From the NCBI GenBank assembly GCA_945485625.1, contig CALYSH010000134.1, positions 1-5,082 on the forward strand: a stretch of 5,082 nucleotides of DNA. The letters run 5' to 3'. Of this stretch, positions 1 to 5,082 are shown piece after piece. This stretch comes from an uncultured Lachnospiraceae bacterium. Its GTDB lineage: Bacteria; Bacillota; Clostridia; Lachnospirales; Lachnospiraceae. Numbering within the stretch: the first letter of the stretch is position 1; each line of letters starts with the position of its first letter. Both the position numbers and the translations under genes were made by a program. Under the pieces are notes generated by a model. The model was not told the DNA's origin. It did no database searches and saw only the letters and a program-made list of their open reading frames with translations.

Positions 1-117
1 CTGGATTTATTTATAGAAAAAATAGCGGAGTACAACATCCAGTAACCCGCCTCCCAGTCCCTGTGTGTAAATCTCTGCGACTCTCTTCCAGTCACTGTTC
101 TTCATCTGTCGAATCAT
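1..117 (-). pseudogene. GNAT-family N-acetyltransferase remnant (internal deletion plus frameshift), running off the left edge
   Basis: From the ATG at 117 the frame reads MIRQMKNSDWKRVAEIYTQG and then drifts into unrelated sequence, stopping at 7-9 after 36 codons. The opening resembles the N-terminus of phosphinothricin-type GNAT acetyltransferases, in which the first helix follows an MIR-x-M-x-x-x-DW start. In the next frame, from about 59 down to the window edge, the codons read AGYWMLYSAIFSINKS. This resembles the C-terminal part of the same family, where a QSxIFxxNxAS segment with a conserved Asn contributes to acetyl-CoA binding. I infer that roughly the middle half of the gene, including the central acetyl-CoA loop, was deleted with the junction near 41-60, leaving the two ends out of frame. 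Start signals look intact: GGAGG at 126-130 lies 8 nt before the ATG and a promoter is at 148-176. The native enzyme would acetylate an amine-bearing small molecule; the substrate is unknown. Family assignment is from memory of motifs. The short frame alone could instead be a small unknown protein. Confidence 0.6.
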
Positions 118-147
118 AATTCTTTCCTCCCGTCCGCCCCCCACTTC

Positions 148-176
148 ATTATAAATCACAAAAGAAAAAATGGACA
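148..176 (-). promoter_or_regulatory. Candidate sigma-A promoter of the GNAT remnant
   Basis: A perfect TATAAT lies at 148-153 (minus strand). Seventeen bases upstream, at 171-176, is TGTCCA, a poor -35 match, so promoter strength is uncertain. Transcription would begin near 141, giving a leader of roughly 24 nt that contains the GGAGG ribosome binding site at 126-130. The promoter appears to have survived although the gene behind it is broken. Confidence 0.5.
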
Positions 177-216
177 GAAATAATTCCGCAAAAAATAGGT
201 TGTTTTGACTATTGAT

Positions 217-339
217 CCGTGCAACCTCGATTCCGCTTCGCTCCATCTCGGTCACGGGCTTCGCCCTATAAATAAACAGAGAAAAAGCCGGGAACTTAAG
301 CAAGCTTAATCCCGGCTTTTTCTCTGTTTATTTGCACGG
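217..339. repeat. 30-bp inverted repeat with a 47-bp block inserted in one arm
   Basis: The right arm (310-339) is a continuous 30-bp sequence ending TTGCACGG. The left arm is its exact reverse complement but is split: CCGTGCAA at 217-224, then 47 unrelated bases (225-271), then the remaining 22 bases at 272-293. Between the arms, ttaagc (296-301) and gcttaa (304-309) pair again, so the whole stretch can fold into one very long hairpin. The 47-bp block contains GCTTCGC twice (235-241 and 258-264), the second forming a small GGGC-TTC-GCCC hairpin at 256-266. It lies immediately downstream of the tRNA. It could be a dispersed intergenic repeat or small mobile element, or simply a terminator disturbed by a local insertion. 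The symmetry is certain; the origin is not known. Confidence 0.7.
270..333 (-). terminator. Symmetrical (probably bidirectional) intrinsic terminator behind tRNA-Thr
   Basis: A perfect 24-bp inverted repeat (270-293 with 310-333) has the core AAAAAGCCGGGA ... TCCCGGCTTTTT. The top of the stem is extended by ttaagc/gcttaa after a two-base bulge, leaving a very small loop. Because the core has an A-run on one side and a U-run on the other, it can terminate transcription from either strand. On the minus strand it begins 24 nt past the tRNA 3' end. On the plus strand no gene feeds into it. Confidence 0.85.
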
Positions 340-356
340 CTCATGCCTTGCGTGAA

Positions 357-429
357 AGCTGCTGACGGGAATCGGACCCGTGACCTCCACATTACCAATG
401 TGACGCTCTACCGACTGAGCCACAGCAGC
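357..429 (-). tRNA. tRNA-Thr, anticodon GGT
   Basis: Read on the minus strand, this 73-nt stretch folds as a complete cloverleaf. The 7-bp acceptor stem is GCTGCTG/CAGCAGC. The D arm is GCTC-AGTCGGTA-GAGC, and the anticodon stem TCACA/TGTGG encloses the loop TTGGTAA. The variable loop has five bases, and the T arm is ACGGG-TCCGATT-CCCGT. The anticodon GGT (394-396) reads ACC and ACU threonine codons. The G1-C72 and C2-G71 pairs agree with known bacterial threonyl-tRNA synthetase identity elements. The discriminator base is T, and the trailer continues TTCAC, so the 3' CCA is not encoded and must be added by nucleotidyltransferase. The gene stands alone, with its own promoters upstream and a terminator 24 nt downstream. 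Confidence 0.96.
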
Positions 430-462
430 ATTTCGGCTTTGCTCTCGCAATCACCGTTGTCT

Positions 463-491
463 ATATTAACAAATGATTATAGAAAAGTCAA
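463..491 (-). promoter_or_regulatory. tRNA-Thr promoter P2 (overlapping, downstream)
   Basis: TTGACT at 486-491 (five of six) lies 17 bp upstream of TAATAT at 463-468 (four of six) on the minus strand. It overlaps P1, with its -35 inside the P1 spacer, so one polymerase would occupy only one of them at a time. It would start near 456, giving a leader of about 26 nt. It is weaker than P1 at the -10 and may not be used independently. Confidence 0.45.
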
Positions 492-504
492 TACTTTTTT
501 TCAA
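476..504 (-). promoter_or_regulatory. tRNA-Thr promoter P1 (upstream)
   Basis: TTGAAA at 499-504 (five of six consensus bases) is separated by exactly 17 bp from a perfect TATAAT at 476-481 on the minus strand. Transcription would start near 469, about 40 nt before the mature tRNA 5' end, leaving a leader for RNase P to remove. It sits between the permease terminator and the tRNA, so the tRNA does not depend on readthrough. Confidence 0.75.
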
Positions 505-530
505 TATTATACATCTTTTTCTCCGGGAGA

Positions 531-576
531 GGAAGAAAAAGAGTGGGTGGATAAGGAGCTATTGCTCCTCATCCAC
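531..576 (-). terminator. Intrinsic terminator of the RND permease gene, overlapping its 3' end
   Basis: On the minus strand GTGGATGAGGAGC (564-576) pairs with GCTCCTTATCCAC (547-559), a 13-bp stem with one G-U pair and a four-base loop (560-563). It is followed by CCACTCTTTTTC, giving a U-run at 536-540. The ascending arm is made of the last sense codons of the permease, and the TAG stop (559-561) lies across the loop and the first base of the descending arm. Confidence 0.88.
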
Positions 577-3500
577 TACCTCTGCCACCTCGGAAACTTC
601 TGTATTCTCAACAGTCGCAACCTTTTGTGGTACACGTTTTCTTTTGTCACTGGTGAACACATCATAAATACAAGGGATTACAATCAGGGTAAGCAGTGTA
701 CCATACAGCAAGCCGCCGATTGTTACAATCGCCATGGGTTTCCCCATTTCGGATCCCATGTCATTACTGAATACCATGGTTGACAAGGCAAGAATGGTGG
801 TTAGTGCTGTCATAAGTACCGGACGGAGTCTGGTCCTGCCTGCCTCCAGGATTGCTTCCGTCTTTGTCTTTCCACTTTCCCGCAGCTGGTTCATATAGTC
901 AATCAATACAATACCATTGTTTACTATGACACCGGCCAGCATTACGAAACCAATCATTGCGATAACACTGACTTCACTGCCGGACACAAACAGGCCAAAG
1001 AATCCACCGGTAAAGGCCAACGGAATGGTAAACATAATGATAAACGGAGACAGCAGGGACTGGAACTGGGCTACCATAATCAGGTACATAAATACGATTG
1101 CCAAAAGCAGCATCAATCCAACCTGTTCCATTGCCTCATTGATGGTTTCATTTTCACCGGAATAAACCAGCTTATAACCCTCCGGCATCTGATAATCCTT
1201 CAAGGCATTATCTACTGCATTTGCCACCTTGCTGATGTTATATCCGTCCTCGCCGGTTACCGATACCGAAATATATCTGGTCTGGTCAGCACGGTTGATG
1301 GCACTTAAGGACCATGCCGATTCGAAATCAGCCACCTCAGACAGTGCAATCTTTATCTTTTTACCATCACTGTCCGTGCCCTCGATCTTGATATCTTTTA
1401 AAAGCTCCCTTGTTAATGTAACATCGCTTCCATGGCTGACAAATACATTGTAATCCTTATTGTCTGCAGCCAATACGGTACTGCTGCTGGCAGCCGCAAT
1501 CTTGGGTGAAATCTGCGTAAAGACCTGTGCAACCGTCAAACCGTAGCTGACGGCTTTATCCCGGTCAACAATGACACGAAGCTCTTCCTTCGAATCAGCC
1601 AGTCCGTCATTTACGTCGGCAACCCCCTTTACTCCTTCCAAACGTCCTGCAATATCGCCTGCGATCCTGCGAAGGGTATCCATATCCCTTCCCCGTACCT
1701 GAATGGTAATACCGCTGCCACCCAGTGCAGACATATCCATGGTAGAAGTATCCACAGTAATCTCGGCCTCCAGATCCTTTGTCTTCTCCAGAATCAAAGC
1801 TGCAATTTCCTCATTGCTCATGGTCTTGTTTTCATCCGCCACCACATAAATACTGGTAGAATTGGTACTGCTGTTTCCGCCGCCTAACATGGCCAAGGTG
1901 GAGGTGGAAGTCATGGCACCCACATCTACCACATCCTCAATCTCCATTATTTTCTCTACAACCCGGTCTGTAAGCTCTGCAGTTTCCTTCAGGGTTGCCT
2001 CTCTTCCCAACGATACATTCACTGTCAACTGGGTGGAATCCATCTCAGCCATAAAGGCGGTACCATTGGAGAAAGCCGCTAACACGCTTCCTACCAGGAA
2101 TACAATTACCAGAATAAATACCAAACGCTTCACACGAAGTGCCGTTCCCAGCACCTTTACGTATCCCTTCGCAAGTAATTCAAATATCTTTCCTTCCTTC
2201 TTCGGCTCTGCCTTACTTAACAGCTTGGAACCCATGGCAGGTACCACTGTCATAGCCACAAACAAACTGGCAAATAAGGAATACCCAATGGTTAATCCCA
2301 TATCCACAAAGAGCTGTCTTGTAATGCCTTCCGTGAATACAATAGGAAGGAATACGCATACGGTAGTCAGCGTGGAAGCAATAATTGCACCGGACACCTC
2401 CCTGGCTCCATATATGGCTGCTTCTTTTGCCGAATAACCTTCTCCACGCATACGGTAAATGTTTTCAATTACCACAATGGAGTTATCCACCAGCATACCG
2501 ATGCCTAAAGCCAGACCGGAAAGGGAGATAACGTTTAAGGTTACTCCACTGAAATACATACAAACAATGGCGGTTACTAAACTGATCGGGATAGAAAATG
2601 CTACAACAATGGTAGGTCTGATATCCTTCAGGAACAAAATCAGAATCAAAATGGACAGCAACGCTCCAAACATTATATTATTAATGATGGAATTCATAAC
2701 CAGGTCAATGTAAATACCCTGATCCATCAGAGTAATCATGGCCAGGCCATCATTGCGCTCCATCAGACGTTTGAAACGGGCGGCCAGCAAATCAGACACC
2801 TGGCCGGTAGAATATCCGGTCTGTTTCTGGATAGTCAGCATCACGCCGGCACTGCCGTTTACATTGGTGTAGATGGTATCGGAATTGTCCGTATAAAAAA
2901 CGTCTGCCACATCCCCCAGCGTAATTACATCCACTCCGTCCATATGCAGGTCCATCAGAGGAAGTGACTTCAGTTCCTCCACCGTGGAAGGCTTATCACC
3001 CACACGGATCAGATATTCTACACCATCCTCGGTAACATATCCCGCGGGCATGGAGAAGTTCTGGGCAGTCAGCAGGCCCTTAATGGTATCTACCGTCAGA
3101 ACGTCTGTCATGTCGGCCTGCTTGTATGCATCCTCTTTTGCATCATCTAACTGTTTCTCGCCCTCGTCCAGCTGTTCTTCCGCATCTGCCATCTGATCCA
3201 GACCGGCCTGCAACTGCTTTTCAGTTTCCGTCAACTGAGCCTCTGCCACTTCCAACCGATATTCCCCAAGGCTGATGGATGCCTTTCCGTTTGCCATTTC
3301 GATTGCAGCAGTCATCTGACCTTTTTCAATCTCCAGGAGGCCGTTATTGATATCACTAATCGCTTTTCCCAGGTCCGTAATGTTCTGCTTCTTTAACTGC
3401 TCGTTTACCATTGCCACATAGGCATCATAGCCGAGACCGCTGGTATTTGCGCTGATTGCAGCAAGCAGATTGGTCCGCTGCTCATTCAAGGCTGACTTTG

Positions 3501-4725
3501 TTGCCGCCACGGCTGTATCAATGGCAGTCAGAGAAGCGGTTACCGTACGAGCATTGGCTGTATCCGTCCAATCCAGCTGCATCAGCTGTTCCATATTCAC
3601 CGTTTCCGCCAATTCCGGACTCTGCTCCAATGCCTGGGCCAGCAATTCGTTCTCGGATACATTCTTCTTGAGATTTTCTATCTCTGCCTTTCCTTCCAGA
3701 ATCTTATCATCATCTGCAGCATTCCCTGAGCTGACTGTATTGTTTCCTTCTGCAATCTTCGCCATGGAAGCCAGGTATTTCATTGTACAATTGCTGATTG
3801 GATCCAGCTTGGCGATGGCAGCATCCAGCTGCTTTACTCCCTCGTTCTGCTGCGCAGTAACCGTAAGCGTATTCTGCATATCCTCCAGCATATTCTTTGC
3901 CGCTGTCAGCTGCTGCTTCTGCTTCGCCAGCTCGGCATTTACCTCGTTCTGCTTATTTTCCAATTCCTTCTTACCATCTTCCAGCTCCAGCTTTCCGTTG
4001 GCAATTTCTTTTTTACCGTCCTCCAGTTCTTTCTGCCCGTCCAGCAATTCCTTCCGGCCATCTTCCAGTTCCTTTCGGCCATCTACCAGCTCTTTCTGGG
4101 CATCCTCCATTTTTTTATCGATGGATTCCTGTATCTTCCCGTTAATGGCATCCACCTTTTCTTTCCGGATGATGACATTTACGCTTTCTTCCAAAAGACC
4201 GCTGGCGCTGGCGCTGGCAACGCCCTCAATACTCTCCAGTTCCGGAATAATCGTCTCCTGCACAAAGGTACTGATCTGAGCCAAGTCCATTCCATCCACA
4301 CCCACTGCTGCAATCATAACAGGCAGCATGTCAGGATTCAGTTTCATAATAATCGGATTGCCCACCGAATCATCCCAGTAGGATTTAATCTGATCCAGAC
4401 TTTCTCTGATTTCCAGAGAAACTGCGTTCATGTCTGCAGACTGGGCGAACTCCAGAATAACCATGGAATAATTCTCGCTGGACACTGAACTGATATTTTC
4501 AATATTGCTCACTGTAGCCATAGCCGATTCCACCGGAGAGGACACCACCATCTCCACGGTTTCCGGACTGGCTCCCGGATAAGGTGTCATAACAATCACA
4601 TATGGTAAACTGATGCTGGGCAGCAGATCCGCAGTCATCCTGGTGAATGCTACCACTCCAAGAACAACCGCCAGCACTACACCTACTAATACGGTATATG
4701 GTTTTTTTACACTGAATCCAGACAT
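559..4725 (-). CDS. RND-family (HAE1/AcrB-like) efflux permease with a large helical-hairpin insertion
   Basis: A 1388-residue membrane protein with the two-fold RND layout: TM1 at about 11-27, porter domain, TM2-TM6 at 676-833, TM7 at 866-885, second porter domain, TM8-TM12 at 1199-1354, and an acidic cytoplasmic tail. Family motifs include PYPGASPETVE (48-58), the TM4 segment GMLVDNSIVVIEN (743-755) with Asp747 as probable proton carrier, and VNNGIVLID (1268-1276) in TM10. RND pumps use the proton gradient to move amphiphilic compounds outward; the substrate here cannot be told. AcrB has about 1050 residues. The excess is an insertion at about 195-540 in the first porter half, described separately. 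The start at ATG 4725 is chosen because AGAGGAG at 4736-4742 precedes it; the frame is open to a TTG at 4800, but that lies upstream of the gene's own -10 box. The gene has its own promoter and terminator, and no adaptor (MFP) or TolC-like gene adjoins it in this window. Confidence 0.93.
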   Translation of the reverse strand: MSGFSVKKPYTVLVGVVLAVVLGVVAFTRMTADLLPSISLPYVIVMTPYPGASPETVEMVVSSPVESAMATVSNIENISSVSSENYSMVILEFAQSADMNAVSLEIRESLDQIKSYWDDSVGNPIIMKLNPDMLPVMIAAVGVDGMDLAQISTFVQETIIPELESIEGVASASASGLLEESVNVIIRKEKVDAINGKIQESIDKKMEDAQKELVDGRKELEDGRKELLDGQKELEDGKKEIANGKLELEDGKKELENKQNEVNAELAKQKQQLTAAKNMLEDMQNTLTVTAQQNEGVKQLDAAIAKLDPISNCTMKYLASMAKIAEGNNTVSSGNAADDDKILEGKAEIENLKKNVSENELLAQALEQSPELAETVNMEQLMQLDWTDTANARTVTASLTAIDTAVAATKSALNEQRTNLLAAISANTSGLGYDAYVAMVNEQLKKQNITDLGKAISDINNGLLEIEKGQMTAAIEMANGKASISLGEYRLEVAEAQLTETEKQLQAGLDQMADAEEQLDEGEKQLDDAKEDAYKQADMTDVLTVDTIKGLLTAQNFSMPAGYVTEDGVEYLIRVGDKPSTVEELKSLPLMDLHMDGVDVITLGDVADVFYTDNSDTIYTNVNGSAGVMLTIQKQTGYSTGQVSDLLAARFKRLMERNDGLAMITLMDQGIYIDLVMNSIINNIMFGALLSILILILFLKDIRPTIVVAFSIPISLVTAIVCMYFSGVTLNVISLSGLALGIGMLVDNSIVVIENIYRMRGEGYSAKEAAIYGAREVSGAIIASTLTTVCVFLPIVFTEGITRQLFVDMGLTIGYSLFASLFVAMTVVPAMGSKLLSKAEPKKEGKIFELLAKGYVKVLGTALRVKRLVFILVIVFLVGSVLAAFSNGTAFMAEMDSTQLTVNVSLGREATLKETAELTDRVVEKIMEIEDVVDVGAMTSTSTLAMLGGGNSSTNSTSIYVVADENKTMSNEEIAALILEKTKDLEAEITVDTSTMDMSALGGSGITIQVRGRDMDTLRRIAGDIAGRLEGVKGVADVNDGLADSKEELRVIVDRDKAVSYGLTVAQVFTQISPKIAAASSSTVLAADNKDYNVFVSHGSDVTLTRELLKDIKIEGTDSDGKKIKIALSEVADFESAWSLSAINRADQTRYISVSVTGEDGYNISKVANAVDNALKDYQMPEGYKLVYSGENETINEAMEQVGLMLLLAIVFMYLIMVAQFQSLLSPFIIMFTIPLAFTGGFFGLFVSGSEVSVIAMIGFVMLAGVIVNNGIVLIDYMNQLRESGKTKTEAILEAGRTRLRPVLMTALTTILALSTMVFSNDMGSEMGKPMAIVTIGGLLYGTLLTLIVIPCIYDVFTSDKRKRVPQKVATVENTEVSEVAEVVDEEQ
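3106..4143 (-). other. Insertion domain of the RND permease: two long helical arms and a tip (residues about 195-540)
   Basis: In AcrB the strand ending near residue 188 leads into the N-terminal docking hairpin and then back to the porter fold. Here the corresponding strand (SVNVIIRKEKVDAI, 181-194) is followed by about 345 extra residues. The porter fold resumes at LTVDTIKGLLTAQNFSMPAG (543-562), which resembles the usual LTVxxVxxxIxxQNxxxPAG. The insertion has a charged helical arm (about 196-290), a less charged middle (about 295-455) with the protein's only Cys outside the membrane segments (Cys313), and a returning Glu/Gln/Ala-rich helical arm (about 456-537). The predicted form is an antiparallel hairpin standing away from the membrane. 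The second porter half, YGLTVAQVFTQISPKIAA (1061-1078), has no such insertion. The boundaries come from motif comparison, not an alignment. Confidence 0.75.
3949..4095 (-). repeat. Seven tandem 7-residue (21-bp) coding repeats, consensus KELxDGx
   Basis: Residues 211-259 of the permease read as seven consecutive 7-residue units: KELVDGR, KELEDGR, KELLDGQ, KELEDGK, KEIANGK, LELEDGK, KELENKQ. The DNA shows the matching degenerate 21-bp period. The leucine spacing of seven fits a coiled coil with one hydrophobic position per turn pair, with a recurring Asp-Gly in each unit. Similar xLxDGxxxL repeats occur in extracytoplasmic stalks of Gram-positive membrane proteins such as the YhgE/Pip family. 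Unit number could vary between strains by slippage, though the units have diverged in sequence. Confidence 0.85.
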
Positions 4726-4735
4726 TTCCTTCGTT

Positions 4736-4742
4736 CTCCTCT
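4736..4742 (-). promoter_or_regulatory. Ribosome binding site that fixes the permease start
   Basis: AGAGGAG on the minus strand, with its last base 10 nt before the ATG at 4725. No comparable Shine-Dalgarno sequence precedes the TTG at 4800, so this site decides for the shorter, 1388-residue protein beginning MSGFSVKKPY. The conserved TM1 starts right after that peptide, as expected for RND permeases. Confidence 0.85.
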
Positions 4743-4780
4743 GATTCGCACAACGAAATCCACTTAATTTGACATTGTTG

Positions 4781-4810
4781 ATTATACGGCTCAAAATCAA
4801 ACTACGTCAA
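4781..4810 (-). promoter_or_regulatory. Sigma-A promoter of the RND permease gene
   Basis: TTGACG at 4805-4810 (five of six) and a perfect TATAAT at 4781-4786 are separated by 18 bp on the minus strand. Transcription would start near 4774, giving a leader of about 50 nt up to the ATG at 4725. The -35 begins only 13 bp beyond the U-run of the upstream sigma-factor terminator. I see no clear operator palindrome around the promoter, so nothing here points to a dedicated local repressor. Confidence 0.8.
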
Positions 4811-4823
4811 TGCCTCATTCTAT

Positions 4824-4863
4824 TAAAAAAAGATAAAGAAGCCTATAACAGCTTCTTTATCTT
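4824..4863 (-). terminator. Intrinsic terminator of the sigma-factor gene, overlapping its 3' end
   Basis: A perfect 13-bp stem, AAGATAAAGAAGC (4851-4863) with GCTTCTTTATCTT (4830-4842), encloses an eight-base loop (4843-4850). Its foot runs straight into a U-tract (T-run 4825-4831). The ascending arm is the coding sequence for the last residues of the sigma factor, and the TAG stop (4843-4845) is inside the loop. It isolates the sigma gene from the permease promoter 13 bp further on. Confidence 0.92.
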
Positions 4864-5082
4864 ACTCTTTAATCTCTGAAGGGCATTATCTGTGGATTTT
4901 TCGCTCCGCCCCAGCACCTTGGCAATCTGGGAGGTACTCATTCTGGTCATATACAAATCCAGCACCTGTTTCTCAAAGGGACTCAATTCATTTGCAATGG
5001 CATTCTGCAAATATGCCACACGCTCCTTGTCCAGGAACAAATCCTCCGGATTGGAACCGTTTCCACTGGCAAGCTCCTCAAG
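4843..5082 (-). CDS. sigH: Sigma-70 family RNA polymerase sigma factor, SigH (Spo0H)-like, C-terminal part only
   Basis: The reading frame is open to the right window edge, so only the last 79 residues are visible; an in-frame TTG at 5040 is not taken as the start. The segment contains NPEDLFLDKE, then the region 4 helix LSPFEKQVLDLY, then the helix-turn-helix MSTSQIAKVLGRSEKS, and ends DNALQRLKSKIKKLL. The helix-turn-helix would contact the -35 element. The NPED linker and the xKSxDNALQRxKxK ending are characteristic, as I recall, of Bacillus and Clostridium SigH, which directs transition-state and early sporulation genes. The region 4 assignment is firm; the SigH subtype rests on these signature stretches, and another SigH-like paralogue cannot be excluded without the N-terminal two-thirds. 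The gene ends in a terminator that overlaps its last codons. Confidence 0.8.
   Translation of the reverse strand, partial: LEELASGNGSNPEDLFLDKERVAYLQNAIANELSPFEKQVLDLYMTRMSTSQIAKVLGRSEKSTDNALQRLKSKIKKLL

Noticed and set aside
7..303. A 98-codon minus-strand protein starting within the terminator
   Set aside because: Its first 62 codons pass through the terminator stem, the 47-bp block and a promoter, with no ribosome binding site at the upstream start. The ATG at 117, with GGAGG 8 nt before it, is the credible start.
506..511. A third TATAAT on the minus strand
   Set aside because: There is no acceptable -35 at 17-18 bp (TTCCTC), and that position overlaps the permease terminator tail. AT-rich sequence explains it.
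343..783. Plus-strand reading frame of 146 codons
   Set aside because: It runs through the antisense of tRNA-Thr, the promoters and the permease 3' end, a typical spurious frame over a tRNA.
1862..2437. Plus-strand reading frame of 191 codons
   Set aside because: Antisense shadow of well-conserved RND coding sequence; no protein-like features.
3949..4095. 21-bp periodic DNA as a possible CRISPR or satellite array
   Set aside because: The period has no spacers, lies in frame in a coding sequence and is explained by the 7-residue protein repeat.
3470..4279. Long plus-strand reading frame of 269 codons, rich in Ser, Pro and Phe
   Set aside because: It is the antisense of the permease insertion. 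Its serine-rich repeats are the complement of the KELxDGx codons, and no ribosome binding site or family resemblance supports it.
4499..4753. Minus-strand 84-codon frame overlapping the permease start
   Set aside because: Out-of-frame shadow of the conserved permease N-terminus, rich in Cys, Gly and Ser with no recognisable fold.
4764..4775. Tiny upstream frame ATG-TCA-AAT-TAA in the permease leader
   Set aside because: The predicted transcription start falls on or beside this ATG, there is no ribosome binding site, and three codons are expected by chance.
4726..4800. TTG at 4800 as the permease start, adding 25 residues
   Set aside because: It has no Shine-Dalgarno sequence and lies upstream of the -10 box of the gene's own promoter, so it would not be on that transcript. 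The added peptide precedes the normal RND N-terminus.

Overview
The window looks like a chromosomal stretch of a Gram-positive, spore-forming Clostridia, most likely Lachnospiraceae-like. The evidence is the C-terminus of a SigH-type sporulation sigma factor, strong AGGAGG-type ribosome binding sites, consensus sigma-A promoters, U-tailed intrinsic terminators and moderate G+C. The species cannot be named from the sequence alone. Every gene recognised lies on the minus strand, so the transcriptional order runs from the right edge to the left.

Right to left: (1) 4843-5082 is the 3' end of a sigma factor gene (sigH-like), closed by a hairpin terminator at 4824-4863. (2) Directly behind that terminator is a near-consensus promoter (4781-4810), which drives a single very large gene at 559-4725. 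It encodes a 1388-residue, 12-TM RND-family efflux permease. About 345 residues of predicted helical hairpin, with seven tandem 7-residue repeats, are inserted in the N-terminal porter region where AcrB carries its docking domain. The gene ends in its own terminator (531-576). (3) Two overlapping promoters (463-504) precede a tRNA-Thr(GGT) gene at 357-429. (4) The tRNA is followed by a long symmetrical terminator inside a 30-bp inverted repeat (217-339); one arm of this repeat carries an extra 47-bp block. (5) At the left edge, 1-117, is the remnant of a GNAT acetyltransferase gene. Its start, ribosome binding site and promoter look intact, but its middle is deleted and its 3' part is out of frame.

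The units appear to be transcribed independently, since a terminator and a new promoter separate each from the next. The permease therefore has no adaptor (membrane fusion protein) gene beside it in this window. The most interesting object is the permease itself: an RND pump of a probable single-membrane bacterium with a long built-in helical stalk and tip. Secondary points are the interrupted terminator repeat, the internally deleted acetyltransferase, and the placement of stop codons in or at the terminator loops of both protein genes.
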